The notes beneath the pieces are model-generated. The model had not been told where the DNA came from. It made no database searches and worked only from the letters and a program-made list of their open reading frames with translations. From Shinella sp. SUS2 (GTDB lineage Bacteria; Pseudomonadota; Alphaproteobacteria; Rhizobiales; Rhizobiaceae): a stretch of 64,000 nt of DNA. This document shows, in pieces, positions 53,097 through 61,702 of the stretch. Both the position numbers and the translations under genes were made by a program. The first letter of the stretch is position 1. Each line of letters starts with the position of its first letter. The DNA lies in NCBI RefSeq assembly GCF_001262505.1, contig NZ_KQ410743.1, positions 1 to 64,000 of the forward strand. The letters run 5' to 3'.

Positions 53097-53153
53097 AGCA
53101 TTTCCGCGTTGTCCGACGCCGAGCCGATCCCGCTTCGGCTGGAAATGCTCTAG
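53093..53153. repeat. Palindromic intergenic repeat supplying two stop codons
   Basis: CTAGAGCATTTCC at 53093-53105 is the inverted copy of GGAAATGCTCTAG at 53141-53153, with 35 bp between holding a second small inverted segment (GCCGA...TCGGC). Such 60-bp elements with AGAGCATTTCC ends are spread through rhizobial intergenic regions. Here the left arm holds the stop of the HTH gene and the right arm the stop of the SorC-type regulator. It may end transcription from both sides. Confidence 0.75.
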
Positions 53154-54175
53154 GCAGCGGCCGAGGCCTCTGCCAGCCGCAGCATGGCAAGCGCCGCGCC
53201 CTCGTCCGTTATCAGCGTGTTGCAGCCGACGCGGCGGATGGTGGCACGGATCGCCGGGGCGCGGTGCGCCCCGCCCGAGACGAGCACGATGTGGCGCGCT
53301 TTCTTCACCGTGTCGAGATCGATCGACATGACCCGATGGCGGATCGGATGGTCGATCGTGTGGCCCTCCGCATCGAGGAAATTGCACATCGTATCGCAGA
53401 CGCAGCCGGCCGCGATCAGCTCTTCCAGCTCGTGCCGGGCAATGAAATCTCGCGAGAGCGAACTGGAACGTGGGCCGATGTCGCCGCAACTGACAACCGC
53501 GATATCCATGTTCTCCGCCAGTTCGAACAACGTCTTCAGGCCGCATTTCTCAATGAGGCTGCGCTTGGTTTCCCGCGAATCAACGAGCAGCGGCGCCAGG
53601 AACAGGTAGCATTCCGCCCCGAGCTGGCTGGCAAGCCGCCAAGTATATTCGATCGGGTTGATGTGGTGCGCCTCGACGACGCCGCCGAGCAGCGAGACGA
53701 CCTTCACCCGCTCCCGCCGCACCGGGCGAAAACTGGCGAGCGAGGCGGTGAGCGTGCGCCCCCAGCCGACGCCGACGGTGCAATCATCCGGAATCGCCTC
53801 CGTCAGGAACTGGCCGAGCGCAAGACCGACGCCCTTGGCCGTCGCCTCCGCGCTGTCGGCCGCCGGCACCACCACCGCCTCGTCGAGCCCATAGGCCTTC
53901 TCCAGCCGCACGGCGAGCTCGACGCAATCGGCAACACCCTCGTTGATCCAGATCTGCACCTCCGAGCGCTTCAGCGCTTCATCCAGCATGCGGATGACCG
54001 TGGTGCGGCTGACGCCGATCTTTTCCGCCACATCCTTCTGGGTGAGGCCCTGGTTGTAGTAGAGCCAGGCCGCCCGGAGGCGCAGTGCCGCCGATTCCGA
54101 ATAGGCCGTGTGTGTGTCGCGCCGGAGCCTTGCCACGTCGCCTCCATCCTTGTCTGCAATGTTTGGGCGCACCAT
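53150..54175 (-). CDS. SorC/DeoR-type sugar-binding regulator
   Basis: A 341-residue regulator. The N-terminal HTH reads LTQKDVAEKIGVSRTTVIRM (about residues 44-63); the effector domain (about 90-335) has the sugar-phosphate-isomerase-like fold with VGVGWGRTLTASLASFRPV, VSLLGGVVEAHHINPIEY and HIVLVSGGAHRAPAIRATIR. It probably senses a sugar phosphate. It is divergent from transaldolase with 250 bp between, so it may regulate tal. Its stop lies in the palindromic repeat. Confidence 0.88.
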   Translation of the reverse strand: MVRPNIADKDGGDVARLRRDTHTAYSESAALRLRAAWLYYNQGLTQKDVAEKIGVSRTTVIRMLDEALKRSEVQIWINEGVADCVELAVRLEKAYGLDEAVVVPAADSAEATAKGVGLALGQFLTEAIPDDCTVGVGWGRTLTASLASFRPVRRERVKVVSLLGGVVEAHHINPIEYTWRLASQLGAECYLFLAPLLVDSRETKRSLIEKCGLKTLFELAENMDIAVVSCGDIGPRSSSLSRDFIARHELEELIAAGCVCDTMCNFLDAEGHTIDHPIRHRVMSIDLDTVKKARHIVLVSGGAHRAPAIRATIRRVGCNTLITDEGAALAMLRLAEASAAA

Positions 54176-54227
54176 AACACGGGAAACGAAAAATGCGACA
54201 TATGTTCAGAAGATTGATCAAAAGTGC

Positions 54228-54257
54228 TTGACTTTTTCCCGAGGAAACGATGATAGT
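54228..54257 (+). promoter_or_regulatory. tal promoter
   Basis: TTGACT (54228-54233) and GATAGT (54252-54257) are 18 bases apart, fitting the rhizobial CTTGAC...CTATAT pattern. The leader before tal would be about 160 bases. Confidence 0.5.
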
Positions 54258-54425
54258 CCGCCTCATATCGGCTGGCGGCACTCCGTCGGCAGATTGGTTG
54301 TGCCAGCCCGCGCGGTGACTGAAACAGGAAGCACAGTTGCCGGGCGCGCTTTCACAGGGAACATGGAGGAGGGCCTGGCGTTCGAGCCGAACGCGGCCCA
54401 GCAACAACCATTCGGGATATCGGAT

Positions 54426-55388
54426 ATGACGTCCAAGCTTGAACAACTCCGCGCGATGACGACCGTCGTGGCAGACACCGGCGACATCGAAGCCGTCCGC
54501 CGCCTGAAGCCGGTCGATTGCACCACCAACCCCACGATCGTCCTGAAGGCGCTCGGCACGCCCATGTTTGCCGACACCGTCGCGGAGGCCATCCGCTGGG
54601 GCCAGTCGCAGGGCGGCAACCGCGAGGGCGTCGTCTCGGCCGTGGCCGATCGTCTCGCCATCTCCGTCGGTGCAGCCCTTGCCGAACTCGTGCCCGGCCG
54701 CGTCTCGACGGAAGTCGACGCCGATCTCTCGTTCGACACCGAAGCCTCCATCGCCAAAGGCCGCGAGATCATCAAGGCCTACGAGGCACGCGGTATCGCC
54801 CGCGACCGCATCCTCATCAAGCTCGCCTCCACCTGGGAAGGCATCCGCGCCGCGGAAGTCCTCCAGAAGGACGGTATCGACTGCAACCTGACGCTGCTCT
54901 TCAACAAGGCCCAGGCGATCGCCTGCGCCGATGCCGGCGTCTTCCTCATCTCGCCCTTCGTCGGCCGCATCCTCGACTGGCACGTCAAAGCCTCGGGCAA
55001 GACCTTCACGGCGGAAGAAGATCCAGGCGTGCTCTCGGTCCGCGCCATCTACGACTACTACAAGTCGAACGGCATCGACACGATCGTCATGGGCGCCTCC
55101 TTCCGCAACACCGGCGAGATCGAAGCCCTGGCCGGCTGCGACCGCCTGACGATCAGCCCGGCCCTGCTCGAGGAACTCGATGCGGCCGAAGGCACGCTGG
55201 AGCGCAAGCTCTCGCCGGAAAAGGTCGCCAAGGTTTCGCCGATCAAGCTCGACGAAAAGGCCTTCCGCTGGATGCTGAACGAAGACGCCATGGCCACCGA
55301 AAAGCTCTCCGAAGGCATCCGCGCCTTCGCCAAGGATCTCGGGAGCCTCCGCGCCATGATCGACAAGGAACTGAAGGCGGCGGCGTAA
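54426..55388 (+). CDS. tal: Transaldolase (TalB type)
   Basis: A 320-residue pentose-phosphate enzyme that moves a dihydroxyacetone unit between sugar phosphates. The Schiff-base Lys132 is in RILIKLASTWEGIRAAEVL; VDCTTNPTIVLKAL near the N-terminus and TIVMGASFRNTGEIEALAGC near the C-terminus fit. ATG 54426 gives the family start MTSKLEQLRAMT; longer open frames run through the leader. It belongs with tkt downstream but is separately transcribed. Confidence 0.96.
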   Translation: MTSKLEQLRAMTTVVADTGDIEAVRRLKPVDCTTNPTIVLKALGTPMFADTVAEAIRWGQSQGGNREGVVSAVADRLAISVGAALAELVPGRVSTEVDADLSFDTEASIAKGREIIKAYEARGIARDRILIKLASTWEGIRAAEVLQKDGIDCNLTLLFNKAQAIACADAGVFLISPFVGRILDWHVKASGKTFTAEEDPGVLSVRAIYDYYKSNGIDTIVMGASFRNTGEIEALAGCDRLTISPALLEELDAAEGTLERKLSPEKVAKVSPIKLDEKAFRWMLNEDAMATEKLSEGIRAFAKDLGSLRAMIDKELKAAA

Positions 55389-55408
55389 GCTGTTCGCTCC
55401 AAGACCAC

Positions 55409-55439
55409 GAAAGCCGCCCAGTGGGCGGCTTTCTTTTTT
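55409..55439 (+). terminator. Terminator of tal
   Basis: GAAAGCCGCCC and GGGCGGCTTTC pair around AGT, followed by TTTTTT. Confidence 0.9.
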
Positions 55440-55538
55440 GTGCCTTAACCATAGAGCGACAAACGTCCTGGTCGGGCTCGCGGAGCCGCTGCCACACGCC
55501 TAGATTACATCGAGGTGAAACGGCGAAAGGATTTTGGC

Positions 55539-55940
55539 ATGAAGCGTTTTCTGGCGGCGACGGCCCTGTTTTGCATGGTGGGATTTGCCGCGTCGGCGGC
55601 TGCGCAAGACGCCTTCGATGGCGAATGGCAGCAGGTCGCCTCGAATGCGGGCGAATGCCCGAGCTGCCGCATCACCATTCGCCAGACCGGCACATCGCTG
55701 CAAATCATCGCCAACAACGACTGGACGGCAATCGCGGAGACTGACGGGCGTGACGCTGCGGGAGGCGCCGGCTTCTGGAAACGGGGAACGCGGAAAACCT
55801 ATTCCGGCAAGACTTTCGACATCCGCATCCGCCGCAATGCCGATGACAACCTTCTCATGAGGATGAAAATCGAGCCGATCCGCGGAGAAAACCGCACGAT
55901 CAACGGTCTGTTCAAGCGGATCGAACGCTTGAAAATCTAG
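55539..55940 (+). CDS. Small exported protein of unknown function
   Basis: A 133-residue protein with a signal peptide (KRFLAATALFCMVGFAASAAA) shown here as KRFLAATALFCMV then GFAASAAA, and a compact domain with ECPSCRITIRQTGTSLQIIA, a paired Cys, and LLMRMKIEPIRGENRTINGL. I do not recognise the family. AAAGG stands before the ATG at 55539; a GTG at 55515 is possible. TTAACCAT lies 87 bp upstream. It ends six bases before the 6S RNA candidate on the other strand. Confidence 0.75.
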   Translation: MKRFLAATALFCMVGFAASAAAQDAFDGEWQQVASNAGECPSCRITIRQTGTSLQIIANNDWTAIAETDGRDAAGGAGFWKRGTRKTYSGKTFDIRIRRNADDNLLMRMKIEPIRGENRTINGLFKRIERLKI

Positions 55941-55945
55941 AAAGT

Positions 55946-56103
55946 GCGATCCACGACGACCGATGGAGATTTACGATCCTGGGTGCCTACAAACGTAGGT
56001 GGGCACCGTGTGACCAAGCCCACGGGCCGGGTCAGGGACAGCTCCCTTTGGATCGAGTATGGCCCCAGGGATTGTGGTTCCTGTCGGGAAGCGCAGATCG
56101 CCT
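55946..56103 (-). ncRNA. ssrS: 6S RNA (SsrS) candidate
   Basis: A structured 158-base stretch lies just after zapA. Its ends pair (GCGATC at 56101-56096 with GATCGC at 55951-55946). Between them lie GGAACCACAATCCCTGGGGC, AGGGAGCTGTCCCTG and a terminal hairpin GGTGCC/GGCACC with CCTAC/GTAGG inside. This is the long rod with a central bubble expected of 6S RNA, which binds RNA polymerase. TATATA at 56115-56110 fits a -10. The order zapA-6S-ygfA is widespread; ygfA is on the same strand farther on. Confidence 0.8.
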
Positions 56104-56153
56104 CCGCTATATAGGCGCAAAGCGGCCGCTTCGCCAGTGGCAATTGTTTAGGT

Positions 56154-56525
56154 TCAGTTGACCGGCGGCTTGCCTGAGAGTTTGGCCGCCATGCCCTGGA
56201 TCTGGCTCGTCAGTTCGCCGAGCGCCTGGGCGATGGCGTCTTCGCTGCGCGAGACCTCGCTCATCACGCCTTCTCGCCCCTTGCGCAGGTCCTCCGTCTC
56301 CGCCTCCAGCTTGCTCAGCCGGCGCTTGACGTCGTTGAGCTCGTCCATGACCATGATACCGGCCATGACGGTCAGGCGCAGGTCGCCGATCTCGCCGAAC
56401 TGGCTCTTCAGGTGCCCGACATACTGATCGAAGCCGGAGGCGAGCTCTTCGAGATGCGCCTCCTGGCCCTCTTCGCAGGCCATGCGATAGGCCTTGCCAT
56501 CGATCTGTACGGTTACCTGTGCCAT
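56154..56525 (-). CDS. zapA: Cell-division protein ZapA
   Basis: A 123-residue Z-ring-associated protein. The globular N-terminus VTVQIDGKAYRMACEEGQEA is followed by LEELASGFDQYVGHLKSQFG, DLRLTVMAGIMVMDELND and a coiled coil (VKRRLSKLEAETEDLRKGRE). ZapA cross-links FtsZ filaments. It follows a DUF4164 gene by 18 bp and precedes the 6S RNA candidate. Confidence 0.93.
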   Translation of the reverse strand: MAQVTVQIDGKAYRMACEEGQEAHLEELASGFDQYVGHLKSQFGEIGDLRLTVMAGIMVMDELNDVKRRLSKLEAETEDLRKGREGVMSEVSRSEDAIAQALGELTSQIQGMAAKLSGKPPVN

Positions 56526-56543
56526 GCGGGATTTCCTGACTGA

Positions 56544-56816
56544 TTATCGATCGAGCACGGCCCGGATGGTTTCCATGGCCGTGACGAGCCGCCGGGAGAC
56601 CTCGCGGTTGACCTCCTCCAGGCGGTTTGCACGGAATTCGGACTGGTCGAGCTCCTGGGCGAGCCGCGAGCGATCGGCATTGACACGCCGCACCTCGCCT
56701 TCGACCTCTCCATGGTCGCGTTCGCGGTCGAAGCGCATGTCGAGCGCATTGTCGAGGCTGAGTATCGCTCTGCGAAGCTCCTCGATCGCCGCTCTGACTG
56801 TTTCCCCGTTCGTCAT
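56544..56816 (-). CDS. DUF4164 coiled-coil protein
   Basis: A 90-residue helical protein (VRAAIEELRRAILSLDNALD, RSRLAQELDQSEFRANRLEE, VNREVSRRLVTAMETIRAVL) of the DUF4164 family, found before zapA in Rhizobiales. Its size and pairing suggest a division-related helper, but this is not proven. ATG 56816 starts the conserved part; an upstream frame to 56879 is not conserved in type. Confidence 0.85.
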   Translation of the reverse strand: MTNGETVRAAIEELRRAILSLDNALDMRFDRERDHGEVEGEVRRVNADRSRLAQELDQSEFRANRLEEVNREVSRRLVTAMETIRAVLDR

Positions 56817-57050
56817 AAAGCCTTCACCGGCACTCTCAAAAAACACGAATCGCCGCCGCCAGCGCCGGTTCTCTCCCATTGACAGTATTCAACTGCGGGC
56901 ACGAGCGTCAACAGCACGGCCATCGCGGCGGGAAAGCCGCTGTGGATCAGCATCGCGGCGGGTTGCGCAAGGTGCCCGATACAGCCCCGTTGCCGCGGCA
57001 AAAAAGCCGCCGGAATCCCCCCGCAAAGGCCGGAAAAACCGCCGAATTCG

Positions 57051-57078
57051 TTGACTCCGACGGCTTACCTGCTATGTG
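57051..57078 (+). promoter_or_regulatory. tkt promoter
   Basis: TTGACT (57051-57056) and CTATGT (57072-57077) lie 15-16 bases apart, a near match to the rhizobial housekeeping promoter, about 70 bases before the tkt ATG. The rest of the 329-bp gap to the DUF4164 gene shows nothing else. Confidence 0.55.
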
Positions 57079-57145
57079 TCACCCGCTTCCTAACCGATGC
57101 CGGAAACGGCACCGGCCCTGACACCCCGAAGAATACGGAACAGTC

Positions 57146-59128
57146 ATGATCTCTCGCGAAAAACACGACCGGATGGCGAACGCAATTCGCTTCCTTTCCA
57201 TGGATGCCGTGGAAAAGGCGAACTCGGGTCACCCCGGCCTGCCTATGGGCGCAGCAGACATCGCAACGGTTCTTTTCACCCGCTTTCTCTCCTTCGATCC
57301 GAAGACCCCGTCCTGGCCGAACCGCGACCGTTTCGTGCTGTCGGCCGGCCACGGCTCGATGCTCCTCTACTCGCTGCTTTATTTGACGGGCTACGAGGAC
57401 ATCACGATCGACGAGATCAAGAATTTCCGCCAGCTCGGCGCCAAGACGGCCGGCCACCCGGAATACGGCCATGCCGCCGGCATCGAGACGACCACCGGTC
57501 CGCTCGGCCAGGGCATCGCCAATGCCGTCGGCATGGCGCTTGCCGAGCGCAAGCTGCGCGACGAATTCGGCTCCGACCTCATCGAACACTATACCTACGT
57601 TCTCGCAGGTGACGGCTGCCTCATGGAGGGGATCAGCCAGGAAGCAATCTCGCTCGCCGGCCACCTGAAGCTGAACAAGCTGATCGTGTTCTGGGACGAC
57701 AACAACATCTCCATCGACGGCCCGATCTCGATCGCCGACTCGACCGACCAGCACGCCCGCTTCCGCGCCAGCGGCTGGAACACGATCGCTGTCGACGGTC
57801 ATGATCCGGATGCGATCGCCGCGGCGATCGAAGTGGCTCAGAAATCCGACAAGCCGACCATGCTCGCCTGCAAGACGACGATCGGCTTCGGCGCCCCGAA
57901 CAAGGCCGGTACGCACAAGGTGCACGGTTCGCCGCTCGGCGCGGACGAAATCGCCGCCGCCCGCAAGGCACTGAACTGGGAATCGGAAGCCTTCGTCGTT
58001 CCTTCCGACGTGCTTGACGCCTGGCGCCTTGCCGGCCTTCGCTCTGCCAAGACCCACAAGGAATGGGACGCGCGCCTCGAAAAGACGGACGCCGAGAAGA
58101 AGGCGCAGTTCGTCCGCCGCTTTGCCGGCGATCTCGAGAGCAGCCTGGATTCGGCCATCTCCGCCTACAAGAAGAAGCTTGCCGAAACCAAGCCGAACCC
58201 GGCGACCCGAAAGGCTTCGGAAGACGCGCTCGAGGTCATCAACGGCGTTCTCAACGAAACGATCGGCGGCTCGGCCGACCTCACCGGCTCGAACAACACC
58301 AAGACGAGCCAGACCAAGTCGATCACCCCGACAGACTTCTCCGGCCGCTACATCCACTACGGTGTGCGCGAGCACGGCATGGCGGCAGCCATGAACGGCA
58401 TGGCGCTGCATGGCGGCCTCATCCCGTATTCCGGCGGCTTCCTGATCTTCTCGGACTACTGCCGTCCCTCGATCCGCCTTGCCGCCCTGATGGGCATCCG
58501 CGTCATCCACGTCCTGACGCACGATTCCATCGGCCTTGGCGAAGACGGCCCGACGCACCAGCCGGTCGAGCATATGGCGGCCCTGCGCGCCATCCCGAAC
58601 CTGCTCGTCTTCCGCCCGGCCGATGCCACGGAAACGGCCGAGTGCTGGCAGCTTGCCCTCGAAAGCCACAACCGCCCGTCCGCCATCGCGCTGACCCGCC
58701 AGAACCTGATGCCGGTCCGTCTGGAGTACGAGGAAGAAAACCTCTGCGCCCGCGGCGCCTATGATCTCGTCTCGGCCAGCGATGCCCAGGTGACGCTCTT
58801 TGCCTCCGGTTCGGAAATCGAGATCGCGGTCAAGGCGCAGCAGGCGCTGTCGGCCAAGGGCGTTTCGACCCGCGTCGTCTCGGTTCCCTGCTTCGAGCTC
58901 TTCGCCGAGCAGCCGGAAGCCTACCAGCAGGCGGTCATCGGCAATTCGCCGGTCAAGATCGCCATCGAGGCCGGCATCCGCCAGGGCTGGGATCACTTCA
59001 TCGGTTCGGACGGCCTCTTCGTCGGCATGTCCTCCTTCGGCGCATCCGGTCCCTACAAGGACCTTTACAAGCACTTCGGCATCACGCCGGAGGCCGTTGT
59101 CGCCGCCGCGGAAGCCAAGCTCGCCTGA
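57146..59128 (+). CDS. tkt: Transketolase
   Basis: A 660-residue thiamine-diphosphate enzyme of the pentose phosphate pathway (and the Calvin cycle where present). KANSGHPGLPMGAADIATVL, TTGPLGQGIANAVGMALAER, the TPP motif AGDGCLMEGISQEAISLAGH with VFWDDNNISIDG, and the C-terminal half with YVHYGVREHGM-like IHYGVREHGMAAAMNGMALH and LTHDSIGLGEDGPTHQPVEH are in order. It leads the tkt-gap-pgk group. Confidence 0.97.
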   Translation: MISREKHDRMANAIRFLSMDAVEKANSGHPGLPMGAADIATVLFTRFLSFDPKTPSWPNRDRFVLSAGHGSMLLYSLLYLTGYEDITIDEIKNFRQLGAKTAGHPEYGHAAGIETTTGPLGQGIANAVGMALAERKLRDEFGSDLIEHYTYVLAGDGCLMEGISQEAISLAGHLKLNKLIVFWDDNNISIDGPISIADSTDQHARFRASGWNTIAVDGHDPDAIAAAIEVAQKSDKPTMLACKTTIGFGAPNKAGTHKVHGSPLGADEIAAARKALNWESEAFVVPSDVLDAWRLAGLRSAKTHKEWDARLEKTDAEKKAQFVRRFAGDLESSLDSAISAYKKKLAETKPNPATRKASEDALEVINGVLNETIGGSADLTGSNNTKTSQTKSITPTDFSGRYIHYGVREHGMAAAMNGMALHGGLIPYSGGFLIFSDYCRPSIRLAALMGIRVIHVLTHDSIGLGEDGPTHQPVEHMAALRAIPNLLVFRPADATETAECWQLALESHNRPSAIALTRQNLMPVRLEYEEENLCARGAYDLVSASDAQVTLFASGSEIEIAVKAQQALSAKGVSTRVVSVPCFELFAEQPEAYQQAVIGNSPVKIAIEAGIRQGWDHFIGSDGLFVGMSSFGASGPYKDLYKHFGITPEAVVAAAEAKLA

Positions 59129-59193
59129 GTGCGTAGGGCGCGAGCTGTCGCGCCCTCCCCCGCCAAACGTTTATTGATAGGGAGAGACCCCAC

Positions 59194-60195
59194 ATGACTG
59201 TGAAAGTTGCCATCAACGGCTTTGGCCGCATCGGCCGCAACGTTCTGCGCGCAATCGTCGAATCCGGCCGCACCGACATCGAAGTCGTTGCCGTCAACGA
59301 CCTCGGCCCGGTCGAGACCAACGCGCATCTCGTTCGTTACGATTCCGTGCACGGCAAGTTCCCGGGTACCGTTACCGTTTCCGGCGACACGATCGACGTC
59401 GGCCGCGGCCCGATCCGCGTCACCGCGATCCGCGATCCGAAGGAACTGCCCTGGGGCGACGTCGATATCGCGCTGGAATGCACCGGCCTGTTCACGACGA
59501 AGGAAAAGGCCGGCGCGCATCTCGCCAACGGCTCCAAGCGCGTCATCGTCTCCGCACCGTGCGACAATGCCGACAAGACGATCGTCTACGGCGTCAACCA
59601 CAACACGCTGACGAAAGACGACCTCGTCATCTCGAACGCGTCCTGCACGACGAACTGCCTGGCGCCCGTCGCCTATATTCTCGACAAGGCCTTCGGCATC
59701 GAGAAGGGCTACATGACGACGATCCACTCCTACACGGGTGACCAGCCGACGCTCGACACCATGCACAAGGACCTGTACCGCGCCCGCGCCGCAGCCCTGT
59801 CCATGATCCCGACCTCGACGGGTGCCGCCAAGGCCGTCGGCCTCGTTCTGCCGCAGCTCGCCGGCAAGCTCGACGGCTCGGCGATCCGCGTACCGACCCC
59901 GAACGTCTCGGTCGTCGACCTGAAGTTCGTGCCGTCGCGCAACGTCACGGCTGACGAAGTCAACGCCGCCATCAAGGCCGCCGCCGAAGGCGAACTGAAG
60001 GGCATCCTCGACTACGTCACCGGCCCCCTCGTCTCGATCGACTTCAACCACGACAGCCATTCCTCGAACTTCGCTGCCGACCAGACCAAGGTCCTCGACG
60101 GCAACCTCGTGCGTATCCTGTCCTGGTACGACAACGAGTGGGGCTTCTCGAACCGCATGTCCGACACGGCCGTTGCCCTCGGCAAGCTGATCTAA
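59194..60195 (+). CDS. gap: Glyceraldehyde-3-phosphate dehydrogenase (type I)
   Basis: A 333-residue glycolytic/gluconeogenic enzyme. The NAD fold starts VKVAINGFGRIGRNVLRAI; catalytic Cys151 is in SNASCTTNCLAPVA and His178 in TTIHSYTGDQ. LSMIPTSTGAAKAVGLVLPQ and SWYDNEWGFSNRM follow as usual. It lies 65 bp after tkt, likely on the same transcript. Confidence 0.97.
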   Translation: MTVKVAINGFGRIGRNVLRAIVESGRTDIEVVAVNDLGPVETNAHLVRYDSVHGKFPGTVTVSGDTIDVGRGPIRVTAIRDPKELPWGDVDIALECTGLFTTKEKAGAHLANGSKRVIVSAPCDNADKTIVYGVNHNTLTKDDLVISNASCTTNCLAPVAYILDKAFGIEKGYMTTIHSYTGDQPTLDTMHKDLYRARAAALSMIPTSTGAAKAVGLVLPQLAGKLDGSAIRVPTPNVSVVDLKFVPSRNVTADEVNAAIKAAAEGELKGILDYVTGPLVSIDFNHDSHSSNFAADQTKVLDGNLVRILSWYDNEWGFSNRMSDTAVALGKLI

Positions 60196-60207
60196 GCAGA
60201 AACGCAA

Positions 60208-60239
60208 AACACCCGGGCAGCGATGCCCGGGTGTTTTTT
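60208..60239 (+). terminator. Terminator between gap and pgk
   Basis: AACACCCGGGCA and TGCCCGGGTGTT pair around GCGA, then TTTTTT. It is strong and lies inside the gap-pgk spacing, so it may partly separate pgk from the upstream genes. Confidence 0.9.
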
Positions 60240-60272
60240 CATGACCAGACACCAGACTTCCGGAGCGGCCCC

Positions 60273-61472
60273 ATGACCTTCAAGACCCTCGACAACCTCA
60301 CCGATATCGCCGGCAAGCGCGTGCTCGTCCGCGTCGATCTCAACGTACCCGTCAAGGACGGCAAGGTCACCGATGCAACCCGCATCGAACGCGTCGCCCC
60401 GACCATCCGCGAACTCTCGGAAAAGGGCGCGAAGGTTATCCTGCTCGCCCATTTCGGCCGCCCGAAGGGTGAGGTCGTCGCCGACATGTCGCTTGAGCAG
60501 ATCCTGCCCGCCGTCAACGACGTTCTCGGCAGAAAGGTCGGCTTTGCCGCCGATTGCATCGGCGAGCCGGCCGCCACCGCCATCGCCGCCCTGGCGAACG
60601 GCGATATCCTGCTTCTCGAAAACACCCGTTTCCACAAGGGTGAGGAGAAGAACAGCCCGGACTTCACCGCGGCTCTCGCCGCCAGTGGCGACATCTACGT
60701 CAACGACGCCTTCTCCGCCGCCCATCGCGCCCATTCCTCGACCGAGGGCCTTGCGCATCTGCTGCCCGCCTATGCCGGCCGCACCATGCAGGCCGAGCTG
60801 GAAGCGCTGGAAAAGGGCCTCGGCAATCCGGCCCGCCCTGTCGTCGCCATCGTCGGCGGCGCCAAGGTCTCCACCAAGATCGACCTCCTCATGAACCTTG
60901 TGAAGAAGGTCGATGCACTGGTCATCGGCGGTGGTATGGCGAACACATTCCTCGCCGCCCGGGGCACCAATGTCGGCAAGTCGCTCTGCGAGCATGACCT
61001 TGCCGATACCGCCAAGCAGATCATGATCGAGGCTGCGACCGCAACCTGCGCCATCGTTCTGCCGGAAGACGGTGTCGTCGCCCGCGAGTTCAAGGCCAAT
61101 GCCGAGAACGAAGTGGTCGATGTCAACGCCATTCCGGCCGACGCCATGATGCTCGACGTCGGTCCGAAGACGATCGAGGCAGTCAACGCCTGGATCTCGC
61201 GCGCTTCGACGCTCGTCTGGAACGGCCCGCTCGGCGCCTTCGAAATCGCGCCCTTCGACACCGCGACGGTGGCTGCCGCCAAACATGCCGCCGCACGCAC
61301 AAAGGAAGGCGCACTCGTCTCTGTCGCTGGTGGTGGTGATACGGTCGCGGCCCTCAACCATGCCGGCGTTGCCGACGATTTCACCTATGTCTCGACCGCC
61401 GGCGGCGCTTTCCTCGAATGGATGGAAGGCAAGCCGCTGCCGGGCGTCGATATCCTGCGCCAACAGAAATAA
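60273..61472 (+). CDS. pgk: Phosphoglycerate kinase
   Basis: A 399-residue glycolytic kinase. RVLVRVDLNVPVKDGKVTD, ILLAHFGRPKGEVV, LLLENTRFHKGEEKNS and VAIVGGAKVSTKIDLLMNLV match the family; GGGDTVAALNHAGVADDFTY closes the protein. The ATG at 60273 follows CGGAG; the open frame upstream overlaps the gap end and the terminator. Confidence 0.97.
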   Translation: MTFKTLDNLTDIAGKRVLVRVDLNVPVKDGKVTDATRIERVAPTIRELSEKGAKVILLAHFGRPKGEVVADMSLEQILPAVNDVLGRKVGFAADCIGEPAATAIAALANGDILLLENTRFHKGEEKNSPDFTAALAASGDIYVNDAFSAAHRAHSSTEGLAHLLPAYAGRTMQAELEALEKGLGNPARPVVAIVGGAKVSTKIDLLMNLVKKVDALVIGGGMANTFLAARGTNVGKSLCEHDLADTAKQIMIEAATATCAIVLPEDGVVAREFKANAENEVVDVNAIPADAMMLDVGPKTIEAVNAWISRASTLVWNGPLGAFEIAPFDTATVAAAKHAAARTKEGALVSVAGGGDTVAALNHAGVADDFTYVSTAGGAFLEWMEGKPLPGVDILRQQK

Positions 61473-61530
61473 TGCCAAAGCCCTTGCGCTTGGCGCTGGA
61501 TCGCCTACATTCCTGACATCGTCAACGTTC

Positions 61531-61547
61531 AGAAAGGAAGGTGATCC
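61531..61547 (+). promoter_or_regulatory. Shine-Dalgarno element complementary to nearly the whole 16S tail
   Basis: AGAAAGGAAGGTGATCC differs from the full complement of the 16S rRNA 3' end (AGAAAGGAGGTGATCC) by one added A. Only one base separates it from the ATG at 61549. A promoter-like TTGCGC-N16-TACATT (61484-61511) lies upstream. Confidence 0.75.
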
Positions 61548-61548
61548 A

Positions 61549-61623
61549 ATGTCTAATGAGATTTCGGTCTTGGCTTCGGGCATGGGAATTGTGGTGAACG
61601 CAACGAGGCAGCCCTCGTTCTGA
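61549..61623 (+). CDS. 24-codon leader-like ORF after pgk
   Basis: A 24-residue ORF (MSNEISVLASGMG, then IVVNATRQPSF) with an exceptionally long ribosome-binding site. No hydrophobic segment or residue run typical of attenuators is present. Two small hairpins (GGGTC/GACCC and GGTCC/GGACC, about 61639-61667) and a strong terminator follow within 80 bases. It may encode a small protein or be a short dual RNA. I do not recognise it. Confidence 0.5.
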   Translation: MSNEISVLASGMGIVVNATRQPSF

Positions 61624-61678
61624 TCACGCCTTCCTTCGGGTCCAAAGACCCGGGTCCACGCCGGACCAAACCTCATGG

Positions 61679-61702
61679 GGGCCACCTTCGGGTGGCCCTT
61701 TT
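61679..61702 (+). terminator. Terminator after the 24-codon ORF
   Basis: GGGCCACC and GGTGGCCC pair around a TTCG tetraloop and are followed by TTTT. It ends the pgk or small-ORF transcript. Confidence 0.9.

Noticed and set aside
57065..59074. Minus-strand frame of about 670 codons opposite transketolase
   Set aside because: Transketolase on the plus strand has all family motifs; the opposite frame is a composition artefact.
61549..61702. Amino-acid attenuator for the genes after pgk
   Set aside because: The 24-codon ORF has no run of one amino acid, and no biosynthetic gene follows in that direction.
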